From assembly GCF_002287505.1 (NCBI RefSeq), contig NZ_CP019688.1, positions 1,042,674 through 1,106,673 on the forward strand: a DNA stretch of 64,000 nt, written 5' to 3'. The stretch comes from Corynebacterium glaucum. Its GTDB lineage: Bacteria; Actinomycetota; Actinomycetes; Mycobacteriales; Mycobacteriaceae. The position numbers and the translations under genes are program-made. How positions within the stretch are numbered: the first letter of the stretch is position 1; every line of letters begins with the position of its first letter. The notes below the pieces were generated by a model. The model searched no databases and was not told where the DNA came from. It was given only the letters and a program-made list of their open reading frames with translations. Positions 50,160 to 60,801 of this stretch are shown here, piece by piece.

Positions 50160-50861
50160 ATGGCCGAAGCCTCAAATTCAATCAGTACTGAAGACGCGTG
50201 GCGAATTCGATCGGTGTTGAGTCCACCCCGGCTCAGCACCTATGAGCCTCCATCAGTCACTGCTAAACCTGGCGAGACCTCGGTCCAGGCCGCTGTTCGA
50301 CTTTATCAGTGGAACGCGGAGGTTAGTGCGGCGTTCTGGCCAGTCATCAACGTATTTGAGGTCGCAGTCAGAAACGCCATCTCGACAGTAATCAGTCAAG
50401 TACACGGTCAAGACTGGGCCCATGATCCGAGTTTCATTAATAAGCTTCCTAATCCTACGGGGCCGGTTTACAACCCCCGCAAGGATCTGAAAAGGATGGC
50501 TGATCTCCACAAAACGACCGGCAAGGTTATCCCTGAGCTGAAAATGAGCTTCTGGGAGAAAATGTTAACTAAACGCCACGACGGGGACTTCTGGAGCCTC
50601 TACATGAACGTAGGTTTTCCCTACCTTCCTCCCGGATCCCATCAAGCCCATCGAAATGAGCTCCGCAGTAGGTACGAACGGGTGCGAAAGATGAGAAACC
50701 GGCTTGGCCATCACGAGGCCATTTTCGATTCGACTCGCTTTAGTCTTCACGCGATCTTCTTCGACATGGTCCAAGTTCTTGAGTGGCGTGAACCTGAAGT
50801 GAGCGATTGGGTGATGCAATTCGAGTTAGTTCAACAGACGCTCACGAAAAGACCAACGTAG
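50160..50861 (+). CDS. Abi-family protein with HEPN ribonuclease motif, 233 aa
   Basis: Matches the Abi-like family (LYQWNAEVSAAFWPVINVFEVAVRNAI and RKMRNRLGHHEAIF signatures). The HEPN catalytic motif RX4H is R179 to H184 (RNRLGH), followed by H185 and E186. Such proteins are RNases used in abortive phage infection. The gene is clearly AT-richer than its neighbours, a sign of transfer. It sits alone between the kinase operon and mnmA. ATG 50160 follows TACATAGGCT and may be leaderless. No protein antitoxin is adjacent. Confidence 0.82.
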   Translation: MAEASNSISTEDAWRIRSVLSPPRLSTYEPPSVTAKPGETSVQAAVRLYQWNAEVSAAFWPVINVFEVAVRNAISTVISQVHGQDWAHDPSFINKLPNPTGPVYNPRKDLKRMADLHKTTGKVIPELKMSFWEKMLTKRHDGDFWSLYMNVGFPYLPPGSHQAHRNELRSRYERVRKMRNRLGHHEAIFDSTRFSLHAIFFDMVQVLEWREPEVSDWVMQFELVQQTLTKRPT

Positions 50862-50881
50862 TTTGGCCCAAACGCGGATTT

Positions 50882-50910
50882 TTGGGGACTTGAAGTTGGC
50901 TGACTACACT
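50882..50910 (+). promoter_or_regulatory. Promoter of mnmA
   Basis: TTGGGG (50882-50887), 17-bp spacer, TACACT (50905-50910), then 8 nt to ATG 50919: leaderless. Confidence 0.6.
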
Positions 50911-50918
50911 GCCGCACC

Positions 50919-52007
50919 ATGCGAGTACTGGCAGCAATGAGCGGGGGCGTGGACTCCTCCGTCGCTGCCGCGCGCCTTGTCGAGGCGGGGCACGACGTTA
51001 TCGGCGTCCACCTCGCGCTGAGCAAAGATGCGCAACAGACACGCGAGTCGGCCCGCGGTTGCTGCTCCCTAGAAGATTCCGCCGATGCGCGCCGGGTCTG
51101 CGACAAACTCGGCATCCCGTTTTATGTGTGGGATTTCTCGGACCGCTTCAAAGCGGACGTTATCGACGATTTCGTCGATTCCTACGCCCGCGGCGAGACC
51201 CCCAACCCGTGCCTGCGCTGCAACGAGAAGATCAAGTTCGCTGCCTTGCTCGACCGCGCGGTCACGCTCGGTTTCGACGCCATCGCGACCGGCCACTACG
51301 CCATCATCGACAGCGACGGCAACCTCCGCCGTTCCGCTGACCCGCTGAAGGACCAGTCCTACGTGCTCGGCGTGCTCACCCGCGACGAGCTTGACCGCTG
51401 CATCTTCCCGGTCGGCGACACCGAGAAGCCGCAGATCCGCGAGGAAGCCGCTCGCCACGGCTTCTCCACCGCGTCGAAACCGGACTCCTACGACATCTGC
51501 TTCATCCCCGACGGCAACACGCAGGCTTTCCTCGGCCGCTCCATCGGCATGCGACCTGGCATGATCAAGGACACCGACGGCAACGAGCTCAAGGAGCACG
51601 ACGGCGCGTTCCAGTACACGATCGGCCAGCGCAAAGGCCTGAACATCCGCGTGCCGGCCGCCGACGGCAAGCCGCGTTACGTCACTGATGTCGACGCCGC
51701 GACCGGCACCGTCACCGTTGGCCCGCGCGAGGCGCTGAAGGTCAGCGAAATCACCGCGGACCGTCTCAAGGTCCTCCACCCCGCAATGGAAGGCGAGTTC
51801 GAGGCCCTCGTTCAGATTCGCGCGCACGGGGGAGTCGTCGGGTGCAGGGCGCGTATCGACGGCTCGTCGATGACGCTCACACTCCACGAACCGCTCGAAG
51901 GTGTTGCCCGCGGTCAGGCCGCAGTGTTGTACCTGCCGGATCCGGACGGGCAGGGCGACATTGTGCTTGGCTCAGGCACGATCTGCGGCACCGCTTCAAC
52001 CGCCTAG
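50919..52007 (+). CDS. mnmA: tRNA-specific 2-thiouridylase MnmA, 362 aa
   Basis: Places sulfur on U34 of tRNA-Glu, -Gln and -Lys. The PP-loop is [11 protein letters not shown] (residues about 7-17); catalytic cysteines are in [12 protein letters not shown] and in YDICFIPDG. The central and C-terminal beta domains are complete. Sulfur probably comes from the cysteine desulfurase at 42427. Confidence 0.95.
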   Translation: MRVLAAMSGGVDSSVAAARLVEAGHDVIGVHLALSKDAQQTRESARGCCSLEDSADARRVCDKLGIPFYVWDFSDRFKADVIDDFVDSYARGETPNPCLRCNEKIKFAALLDRAVTLGFDAIATGHYAIIDSDGNLRRSADPLKDQSYVLGVLTRDELDRCIFPVGDTEKPQIREEAARHGFSTASKPDSYDICFIPDGNTQAFLGRSIGMRPGMIKDTDGNELKEHDGAFQYTIGQRKGLNIRVPAADGKPRYVTDVDAATGTVTVGPREALKVSEITADRLKVLHPAMEGEFEALVQIRAHGGVVGCRARIDGSSMTLTLHEPLEGVARGQAAVLYLPDPDGQGDIVLGSGTICGTASTA

Positions 52008-52018
52008 ACTCAGCATCT

Positions 52019-52522
52019 GTGAACGAACATCTCGTCTGGACCAACCCGCTCGCACCCAAGTGGCGCTGGGGGCTGATCGGGCTTGTGGTGCTTGCGGTCC
52101 TCGGCGTGCTGGCGGCCATGGCCACGCAGCGTTTGAATACCTGGATAGGCATCGCCATCATGCTCGCTTTCGCCGTGCTGATTAACCTCATCCACCGCAT
52201 CGGCACCTTCCTCATGGTGGATGCGGACGGTCTGCACTTCGGGATGTTCCCGCGTCCAAATGACGTTATTCCGCTCCAGCAAGTCAAGGAGGCACGTCTC
52301 GAGGAGTTGCCGGCCCACCACCGCGTGAAGCGCCCGTTCGGCTCGTTCGCGGATCCCGACAAACCAACCGTCAGCGTCGTAGACGCGAACTCGTCCACCC
52401 GTGCAGTGGTCCTGAAGACTCGCGACGGACGCACCATCAAAGTCGGCGTCGGCGACAACGGCCCAGCAGCAGAGACGTTCGTAGAATCCCTGCGCCAGCA
52501 GCGGCGGGGGATCCGTGGCTAA
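52019..52522 (+). CDS. Small two-helix membrane protein, 167 aa
   Basis: Two adjacent hydrophobic helices (WGLIGLVVLAVLGVLAAMA and IGIAIMLAFAVLINLI, residues about 15-55) are followed by a beta-rich soluble part with VDANSSTRAVVLKTRDGRTIKVGVGD. It looks like a DUF3093 or PH-like membrane protein of the mnmA-ligA region; I cannot settle which. GTG 52019 is 8 nt from TAGACT (52005-52010), which overlaps the mnmA stop: leaderless. Confidence 0.65.
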   Translation: MNEHLVWTNPLAPKWRWGLIGLVVLAVLGVLAAMATQRLNTWIGIAIMLAFAVLINLIHRIGTFLMVDADGLHFGMFPRPNDVIPLQQVKEARLEELPAHHRVKRPFGSFADPDKPTVSVVDANSSTRAVVLKTRDGRTIKVGVGDNGPAAETFVESLRQQRRGIRG

Positions 52523-53393
52523 CCAGCTTCCCTCCGCCCCGACCGCGTTCGGGCTCGGCCCGCTACCCGGCACCGACCTGGTGAACGCCGCCGACATCGT
52601 CATCTCCGAAACCCCACTGCCGCACATCCCGCAACTGCCTGACCGTGGCATCGGCTCCGACGCGATCGGGCGCACCGCAGCACTGCTCGACATCCCCGTC
52701 GAACCCGGCCCACGCGGCTGGCGTGTCGCCCCGCGCCCGCGCACCCAAACCCAATTCCGGGACCAGATGGAGCGTGACCTTGACGTTCTCGAGGAACTCT
52801 GGGCGGGCAAAGTCGATCAGCTCAAAGTGCAGCTTGTCGGCCCCTGGACGCTCGCGGCCGAAATCGAAATGGCCAACGGCCACCGAATGATCACCGACCC
52901 CGGCGCCCTTCGCGACATCACCGATGCGCTTGCCGGAGCGGTGGATCAGCATAAAAGTGCCGTCGATAAGCGAATTGCTTCAACCGTCCTGCAACTCGAC
53001 GAGCCGCGACTCGTCGACATTGCTGTGGGCAACCTCAAGGGAGCGACCGATTACGAGGAGATCCGCGCGTACCCCGAGCCCTTCGAGCGGCTCGCAGGTT
53101 TCGGGGAGTTTTTGCTCAATGCACCATTGCTTATCGACGCCCCCTGGCAGACTGCAGACCTGAAGTCGCTGACCTTGGCTGGGCAGCGCGATCGGGTCGC
53201 GGGGTTGTTGGAAAGCGGGGCGCGGTTGGCAATTGCGCCTATCGAGCCGTCCTGGCTTTGGCGCTACTTTGACGAGCTGCAGCTGGATCCGGCTGAAGCG
53301 GCGCTCGATGTGTACGCGGCTGGTGGCGGTACTTTGGCAGACTCCGCTGCGAACTACCGCGCCGCGAGGGAGATGGCGGAAGGTTTGCGGTAA
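52515..53393 (+). CDS. MetE-like (cobalamin-independent methionine synthase family) protein, 292 aa
   Basis: A shortened MetE C-terminal-like barrel, as in the Rv3015c-type proteins next to ligA in mycobacteria. PTAFGLGPLPGTD at the start and LKVQLVGPWTLAAEIE in the middle are family signatures. At about 290 residues it is far shorter than MetE (about 750), and the zinc-ligand His/Cys set is not evident, so methionine synthesis is unlikely. It overlaps the upstream gene by 8 bp. Two opposite copies of the 11-mer lie inside (52961-52971, 53129-53139). Confidence 0.75.
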   Translation: MANQLPSAPTAFGLGPLPGTDLVNAADIVISETPLPHIPQLPDRGIGSDAIGRTAALLDIPVEPGPRGWRVAPRPRTQTQFRDQMERDLDVLEELWAGKVDQLKVQLVGPWTLAAEIEMANGHRMITDPGALRDITDALAGAVDQHKSAVDKRIASTVLQLDEPRLVDIAVGNLKGATDYEEIRAYPEPFERLAGFGEFLLNAPLLIDAPWQTADLKSLTLAGQRDRVAGLLESGARLAIAPIEPSWLWRYFDELQLDPAEAALDVYAAGGGTLADSAANYRAAREMAEGLR

Positions 53394-53415
53394 CGCTTCG
53401 AAGCCAGCGGGGAGT

Positions 53416-53433
53416 ATGCGATAGTTATCGCAT
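53416..53433. promoter_or_regulatory. Palindrome over the start of the excalibur gene
   Basis: ATGCGATA-GT-TATCGCAT: 8-bp arms with a 2-bp centre. The right arm contains the first two bases of the ATG at 53432. If the transcript is leaderless, a protein bound here would block both promoter and start. Confidence 0.45.
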
Positions 53434-54178
53434 GAAGAAAACTGCACATTCTATGATTCTTGCGCTGGCCGTTGCGGTCGCCGCCATTGTTGTTCCAGCT
53501 CACGCCGCTGAAAGTGACGCTCCTTCGATCCAAAAAGAGGCCACAACCCAGACTGACGCATCAGAAAGTCCGTCTGCTGAACCGGCTGAGGAGACTGCTG
53601 GTGCAGCCGGCACCACCGAAGCGTCCGAGTCGGCAAGCGAGGCTGCCGCGACGACGAGCACGACGGCCACGTCCCCCGCAACCACCACCACGCCAGCGCC
53701 CGCGACGACGCCCGCGACGACGCCGACCTCGGCTCCGGTGGCAGTTCCGGCTCCAACTGAGCGTGACGGTTCGTCGACCGGCGCGATCGTCGGTGGCGTT
53801 GTGGTCACCCTCGGCGTACTCGCGGCGGCAGCCGGTGGAGCGTGCTGGGCGATGCAACAGGGCATTATCCCGAACCCGCTGCCGGGCATCATCCCGTGCC
53901 ACCCGCCGGCGCCGCCGGCCCCTCCGGCACCGGCGCCCGCTCCCGAACCTGCTCCGGCTCCGGCCCCAGAGCCGGCACCCGCACCGGCTCCAGCTCCTGC
54001 ACCCGCTCCGCAGCCTGCCCCGGCACCTGCGCCGAGGCCAGCAGCGACCAAGCAGTACAAGAACTGCACGGCGGTGTGGAACGACCTCGGGCGTCCGATC
54101 CGTCGCGGTGAGCCCGGCTACGGATCGCACCTTGACCGCGACGGTGACGGCGTCGGCTGCGAGCGCCGCCCGAAGTAA
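53432..54178 (+). CDS. Secreted/membrane excalibur-domain protein with Pro/Ala-rich region, 248 aa
   Basis: Signal peptide (residues 1-26, VPAHA cleavage site), a Ser/Thr/Ala/Glu-rich region (27-110), one membrane helix (GAIVGGVVVTLGVLAAAAGGACW, split, about 116-138), a Pro-Ala repeat region with alternating PAPAPEP units (about 155-207). The C-terminal excalibur calcium-binding domain (NCTAVWNDLGRPIRRGEPGY then DRDGDGVGCE). The DxDxDGxGCE loop is the metal site. Likely a cell-envelope protein. Its repeat region gives long open frames on other strands that are not genes. Confidence 0.8.
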   Translation: MKKTAHSMILALAVAVAAIVVPAHAAESDAPSIQKEATTQTDASESPSAEPAEETAGAAGTTEASESASEAAATTSTTATSPATTTTPAPATTPATTPTSAPVAVPAPTERDGSSTGAIVGGVVVTLGVLAAAAGGACWAMQQGIIPNPLPGIIPCHPPAPPAPPAPAPAPEPAPAPAPEPAPAPAPAPAPAPQPAPAPAPRPAATKQYKNCTAVWNDLGRPIRRGEPGYGSHLDRDGDGVGCERRPK

Positions 54179-54188
54179 CTAGCAGTAA

Positions 54189-54872
54189 CTAGCCCTTCAT
54201 CGGCCAAGCCAGCGAAAAGTCGGAGGTGTCACGGCCCTTCGACTGGAAGTGGCGGCGGAGGTTCTCCTGGCAGTTGTAGTACTCCACTGCCTGGTACTCC
54301 ATAAGTGAATCGGCGTCCATGTCGGCGAGTTCTGGCCAGATCTTGCGGACCTGCTTCCATGCAATACGTGCCGCGGCCATTGCGTCCGAGGTGGCTTCAT
54401 GCGCGTTGTCTAGACGCACTCCATAGAACTCCGAAAGCGCAGTCAGGTTGCGGCTGCCCTTGCGGTAGCGGTCCCGGGCGCGGTCGATCACCAGCGGATC
54501 GAAGACGGGGCCGGTGACTGTGAAATCGCCGGTGAGGTTGCGCAGCACGGTGAGGTCGTATGGCGCGTTGAACACGATCAACGTTAGCCCGTCCTCCCAA
54601 GCCTGCTTGATCGCGTCAACCGTTTCGCGCAGCACCTCGTCGTGGTCGCGCCCTTCGGCGCGGGCCTTCTCCGTCGTGATGCCGTGCACGGCGGCGGCTG
54701 CCTCCGGAATTTCCACACCAGGGTCGGCAAGTGCTTCCGTGGCGGTGACCTCGGAGCCGTCGATACGCACGAGCGCACTGGTGACAATGCGAGCTTCCTG
54801 CGGGTTTGCCGACGTTGTTTCGAGGTCGAACGAGAGCATCCGCGACGCATCGAAGCCTGGTGGGGTTGCCAT
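54189..54872 (-). CDS. DnaQ-like 3'-5' exonuclease, 227 aa
   Basis: DEDDh exonuclease: Exo I FDLETTSANP (Asp and Glu), Exo II FNAPYDLTVL, Exo III with His/Asp in NAHEATSDAMAAARI. This small stand-alone form is common in actinobacteria; it may proofread or trim RNA. ATG 54872 (MATPPGFDASRMLS) is 7 nt from TAGAAT, a leaderless start. Confidence 0.88.
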   Translation of the reverse strand: MATPPGFDASRMLSFDLETTSANPQEARIVTSALVRIDGSEVTATEALADPGVEIPEAAAAVHGITTEKARAEGRDHDEVLRETVDAIKQAWEDGLTLIVFNAPYDLTVLRNLTGDFTVTGPVFDPLVIDRARDRYRKGSRNLTALSEFYGVRLDNAHEATSDAMAAARIAWKQVRKIWPELADMDADSLMEYQAVEYYNCQENLRRHFQSKGRDTSDFSLAWPMKG

Positions 54873-54877
54873 GCGGA

Positions 54878-55069
54878 TTATTCTAACGGGCACCCCGACG
54901 CGCCAGCTCGAGTCTTTCGGAGCTCGCTTAAAGCTAGGGCAGTCCGAGGCTCACGCTGGTAGTTTCCGGGCAGGCTGCGACCCTCAAGCTGCATGGAATC
55001 AAGGGTTGATTTCCATGTCCGATCGCCCAGCTCCGCGACATCACGAGCAGCGGTCTTCCCAACGTCCAT
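54878..55069 (-). CDS. Possible small protein, 63 aa
   Basis: ATG 55069 is preceded by AAGGAGGAGAC, a very strong Shine-Dalgarno but with short spacing. The frame encodes MDVGKTAARDVAELGDRTWK and then a basic, low-complexity tail. I recognise no family. It lies in the 280-bp gap between the DnaQ-like gene and the cyclase. It may also be a decayed remnant. Confidence 0.3.
   Translation of the reverse strand: MDVGKTAARDVAELGDRTWKSTLDSMQLEGRSLPGNYQREPRTALALSELRKTRAGASGCPLE
54880..54885 (-). promoter_or_regulatory. Leaderless -10 box of the DnaQ-like gene
   Basis: TAGAAT on the minus strand, 7 nt before ATG 54872; it overlaps the stop of the small ORF upstream. Confidence 0.6.
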
Positions 55070-55154
55070 GTCTCCTCCTTCGTCAGAACGCTGACCCACT
55101 TGGAGCTGAATTTAAAAGTTGCCCCGTGAATAGGCGGGATCAATAGTCAAACGC

Positions 55155-57964
<2,810 letters not shown>

Positions 57965-57976
57965 CTGCCTGCCGGC

Positions 57977-58894
57977 CTACACTTCGTCCGGGTTCGCCGC
58001 GTAACGGTAACGGTAGATCTCTCGGGTTGTGTAGGCCGGATTGGTGCCGTTCCAGCGAAGCGTTCCCATGACGCGCAGACCCTTGTCGCGGGGTGGGAGA
58101 TCCTGGGCCACAATTTCTGCGGCGCGGAAACAGGCCGGAATCGCAGAATGAATCGGCTCGCCGTCCACCGCCGCCAAGCACTTTGGCCCTAGCTTCCGAA
58201 CGTCATCGTATCGCCGCTCGCGCAACGCGCATTCGAGGTCCCAAGAAAGGCTTCTGTCAGTGCGATCGAGTTCTGAAACCGGGAGGCGGTCCAGGTTCTC
58301 TGCCGTCACATCCGCGAGAAGGGCGTCGAGATCCACCGGGTCGAGTGCTGTGGTGACCAGGTCGATGATGGGGAAGTAGTTCGCGGTGATTTTGAGATAG
58401 ACCCGATTCCCGCGGTTCGGGCCACGCACTCCGCGGCGAGCTGCACTGACGTGCTGCAGCCGCTGAAGGCGACGCTCGAGCTTAGTTTGCGCAGCGATCT
58501 CGGGTGCGCCGTTGAACTCGTCGAACTCGCCAAGAAGCTCCAGGAACCAGACGAAACGGGATACGCTGAGCGCCCGCGGATCTATGCTCTCGATCGCTTG
58601 GGGTATCAACGATATTTCACGAAGCGCAAAGTACTGTTCGCCCGGCAGGTCGTGCTGCTCGGCCATGTACGTCATCTCATCGCGCTCATCCAACCATGCC
58701 GACACGCCGTTCTTCGAATGGTCAACGTTCCGCTCAGCGATGACGCGTTGAATGTTTGGTGGGATCAGGTGAGCATGGGGTTTCGCCACCTGCTCTACCA
58801 TTTCGTACATCAAATCAACGATGTCGTACTGCGTCAGATGCTCAAATATGCGCTCCGCAACAGGTTCGTACGGGTTTTGTTCGCGGCTGGTCAT
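57977..58894 (-). CDS. Protein of unknown function, 305 aa
   Basis: No family recognised. Soluble and mostly helical, charged. Notable parts: an N-terminal stretch YEPVAERIFEHLTQYDIVDLM, an Arg-rich middle (RRLQRLQHVSAARRGVRGPNRGNR, split), and a C-terminal GTLRWNGTNPAYTTREIYRYRY. The start ATG overlaps the upstream stop (ATGA), so it is the last gene of the four-gene operon beginning at 60649. GC is lower than in ligA, with which it is convergent (12-bp gap). Confidence 0.6.
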   Translation of the reverse strand: MTSREQNPYEPVAERIFEHLTQYDIVDLMYEMVEQVAKPHAHLIPPNIQRVIAERNVDHSKNGVSAWLDERDEMTYMAEQHDLPGEQYFALREISLIPQAIESIDPRALSVSRFVWFLELLGEFDEFNGAPEIAAQTKLERRLQRLQHVSAARRGVRGPNRGNRVYLKITANYFPIIDLVTTALDPVDLDALLADVTAENLDRLPVSELDRTDRSLSWDLECALRERRYDDVRKLGPKCLAAVDGEPIHSAIPACFRAAEIVAQDLPPRDKGLRVMGTLRWNGTNPAYTTREIYRYRYAANPDEV

Positions 58895-59172
58895 GACAAC
58901 GTTTCGCTTTCTGCGCGTCCCTTCTGTACAACGGCGAAAATCCTGGCGGTGTAGATGCCAAGAAGCGCTGCTGTCCACACGGCAACGAACCACCAGAGGG
59001 GGAGTGGGAGGGTGCCGTTCCAATCAAGGCCTGAGGCTATTACCAACACAACGACCGTGAGGATTAGCATCCCGAACAATCCAGTCCGCGGCCTATCCTT
59101 CTTGCGGAATACCTTGTTGGTCTCCCACGCCAGCATCGCGACCACGAAGATGATGAGGATGGCGTCCATCAT
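58891..59172 (-). CDS. Small membrane protein, 93 aa
   Basis: Three hydrophobic segments: ILIIFVVAMLAW at the N-terminus, LFGMLILTVVVLVIASGL, and LPLWWFVAVWTAALLGIYTARIF (split). Family unknown. Coupled by ATGA overlaps to the serine hydrolase upstream and the unknown protein downstream, so the three probably work together at the membrane. Confidence 0.6.
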   Translation of the reverse strand: MMDAILIIFVVAMLAWETNKVFRKKDRPRTGLFGMLILTVVVLVIASGLDWNGTLPLPLWWFVAVWTAALLGIYTARIFAVVQKGRAESETLS

Positions 59173-60182
59173 GAGATCACCTCAAGCAGTCCGACGCCTA
59201 AATCGTCCACCGGTTTGAAACTGTCTCCGGACACGTAGGCCGCCCTGTGGGGATCTTCACGATCCCAAACCAGCATGGAACTAAACCCAAACGTGCCGCC
59301 GTTATGGAACGTGTACGTGGGATCGTCGGCTTCAGTGATCCAGCCGTACTCCGGCCTCCCGTGCTCTGCCACCCACTCGACGTATTTCGCCATGTCGTAC
59401 GGTGTCGAACGGATCGCACCCGCTGGTGCCCACCCGTCCATGTCCCACGGCTCAATAGGCAAACCAGTGGACCACAGGCCCCGCCGAAGGCCGCCGGCCC
59501 GCCCAGGTGTGGACAAAAACGTCTCAGTCATACCGGCGGGTTCGAAGATTCGGGTCCGAAGCAACTCCTCATATTCCACACCGGTGCGTGCTGCGAGCAG
59601 CTGCCCGAGCAAGGCATGCCCGTAGTTTGAGTAGTTCTCCTCGCCGCGACCGTCCAACTTTGCGTTGCCGGCGGCGTCGAGAATGTCTTGTGCGCTCTGC
59701 CTGCGGTAGGGGTTTCCTCCGTCGCGAATGTCGGAAAGCAATGCCTCGTACCAGCTGATGCTTTCAAGACGCTTGAGCCCGGAAGTGTGGTTAAGAAGCT
59801 CCTCCAAGGTGACGTCGTCAACCTCGCCGCCGGTGTTTCCGATGATGTCGGCGACGGTGGTTTCGAGTGTGATTGATCCCTCTTCGATGAGCTGGCGCAC
59901 AAGCTCTGCGTTGAACGTCTTTGTCACTGAACCGATCTCAAACTCGGTGTGCTCGTCAGCACCGAGACCGCCGAAGGTGACCTCGCCGTTGTCGTAAATG
60001 AATCCTGCGAGCTGGTGGTGGCCCTTCTCCGCGTGATCAGCGAAAAAGGAGGCGATGCGTGCATCTCCGGTGCGGTCGCTGGCGAGAGGGATGTTGCGGG
60101 GGCCGAAGGCGATAAGCAGTGCTGCGGCGAGAACGCCGACACCGGCGCCGGCCAGGATGGAGGTGGTGGTGAGGTTGCGCAT
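59169..60182 (-). CDS. Serine beta-lactamase-like hydrolase (class C / PBP-like), 337 aa
   Basis: PF00144 fold with all three active-site motifs: SVTK (Ser85, Lys88), YSN (Tyr184) and HNG (His293-Gly295). One N-terminal helix (residues about 8-26) anchors it outside the membrane. It may be an esterase, D-amino-acid peptidase or beta-lactamase. Start ATG overlaps the regulator stop (TAATG). Confidence 0.82.
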   Translation of the reverse strand: MRNLTTTSILAGAGVGVLAAALLIAFGPRNIPLASDRTGDARIASFFADHAEKGHHQLAGFIYDNGEVTFGGLGADEHTEFEIGSVTKTFNAELVRQLIEEGSITLETTVADIIGNTGGEVDDVTLEELLNHTSGLKRLESISWYEALLSDIRDGGNPYRRQSAQDILDAAGNAKLDGRGEENYSNYGHALLGQLLAARTGVEYEELLRTRIFEPAGMTETFLSTPGRAGGLRRGLWSTGLPIEPWDMDGWAPAGAIRSTPYDMAKYVEWVAEHGRPEYGWITEADDPTYTFHNGGTFGFSSMLVWDREDPHRAAYVSGDSFKPVDDLGVGLLEVIS

Positions 60183-60649
60183 TAGTGGGCCCCCGAGGCG
60201 ATCATGATTGTCATCAGCGGAATCACGCGTGCTGGGGGGATCTCGTAGGCGCCGGCGGTTTTTGATACCCATCCGGCGGACTGGAGTTCCTTCAAGTGGT
60301 GGTAGGCGGTGCCGGTGGAGGAGACGATTTCTGCTTCGACGAGATCGGCAGCGGTGGCTGGTTTATTGAGCAAGTGGCGCAGCATTTCGCCGCGGACGGG
60401 ATGGGCGAGTGCTGCGATGCGTTCGATCTGGTCGTCCCATGGATCGTCCGTGATCCAGCGAGTTGGCCGGGCCCATTGGTATTCGTAATCACCTGTGCCG
60501 AGCGTGACAGAGCCATGCAGCGTCACGCCCCCGTCAACGGTGGAGTTGTAGTCAATGGGCACCTCGCCGGGGGAGCCGGGAAAGTGTGCTTCGAGTGCGG
60601 CAACGCGCGCCTCAAGCGCTTCGATGCGCTGTATGGCGTCTGAATTCAT
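60182..60649 (-). CDS. ArsR-like winged-helix regulator, 155 aa
   Basis: A short coiled N-terminus (IQRIEALEARVAALEAHF) is followed by a winged helix (RIAALAHPVRGEMLRHLLNKPATAADLVEAEIVSSTGTAYHHLKELQSAGWV, split) of ArsR type. No Cys metal site is present. It is first in the operon and its ATG is embedded in two overlapping palindromes (60642-60663), the expected place for autorepression. Confidence 0.78.
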   Translation of the reverse strand: MNSDAIQRIEALEARVAALEAHFPGSPGEVPIDYNSTVDGGVTLHGSVTLGTGDYEYQWARPTRWITDDPWDDQIERIAALAHPVRGEMLRHLLNKPATAADLVEAEIVSSTGTAYHHLKELQSAGWVSKTAGAYEIPPARVIPLMTIMIASGAH

Positions 60650-60663
60650 GAATTCTAGAATTC
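60642..60663. promoter_or_regulatory. Overlapping palindromes, likely operator of the ArsR-like regulator
   Basis: GAATTCATGAATTC (60642-60655) and GAATTCTAGAATTC (60650-60663) are both perfect palindromes and share GAATTC. On the minus strand the ATG at 60649 lies in the first, and a TAGAAT box in the second. Confidence 0.6.
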
Positions 60664-60801
60664 CAGAGAAGTGAAAACACGGCAACCTTGCGCCACACCT
60701 AAACCTCGGACCAAGCGCATCGGATCCGCGCCAGTTTTGCACTTTCCAGCGCATATCCAGGACATATGATCCGGGGTTTGCGTCGGGGGAGGAGCGCCGA
60801 A

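Noticed and set aside
53500-54182. Long open frames on both strands over the Pro/Ala repeat
   Set aside because: They are by-products of the repetitive, GC-rich codons of the excalibur protein; they lack starts with ribosome sites and any domain.
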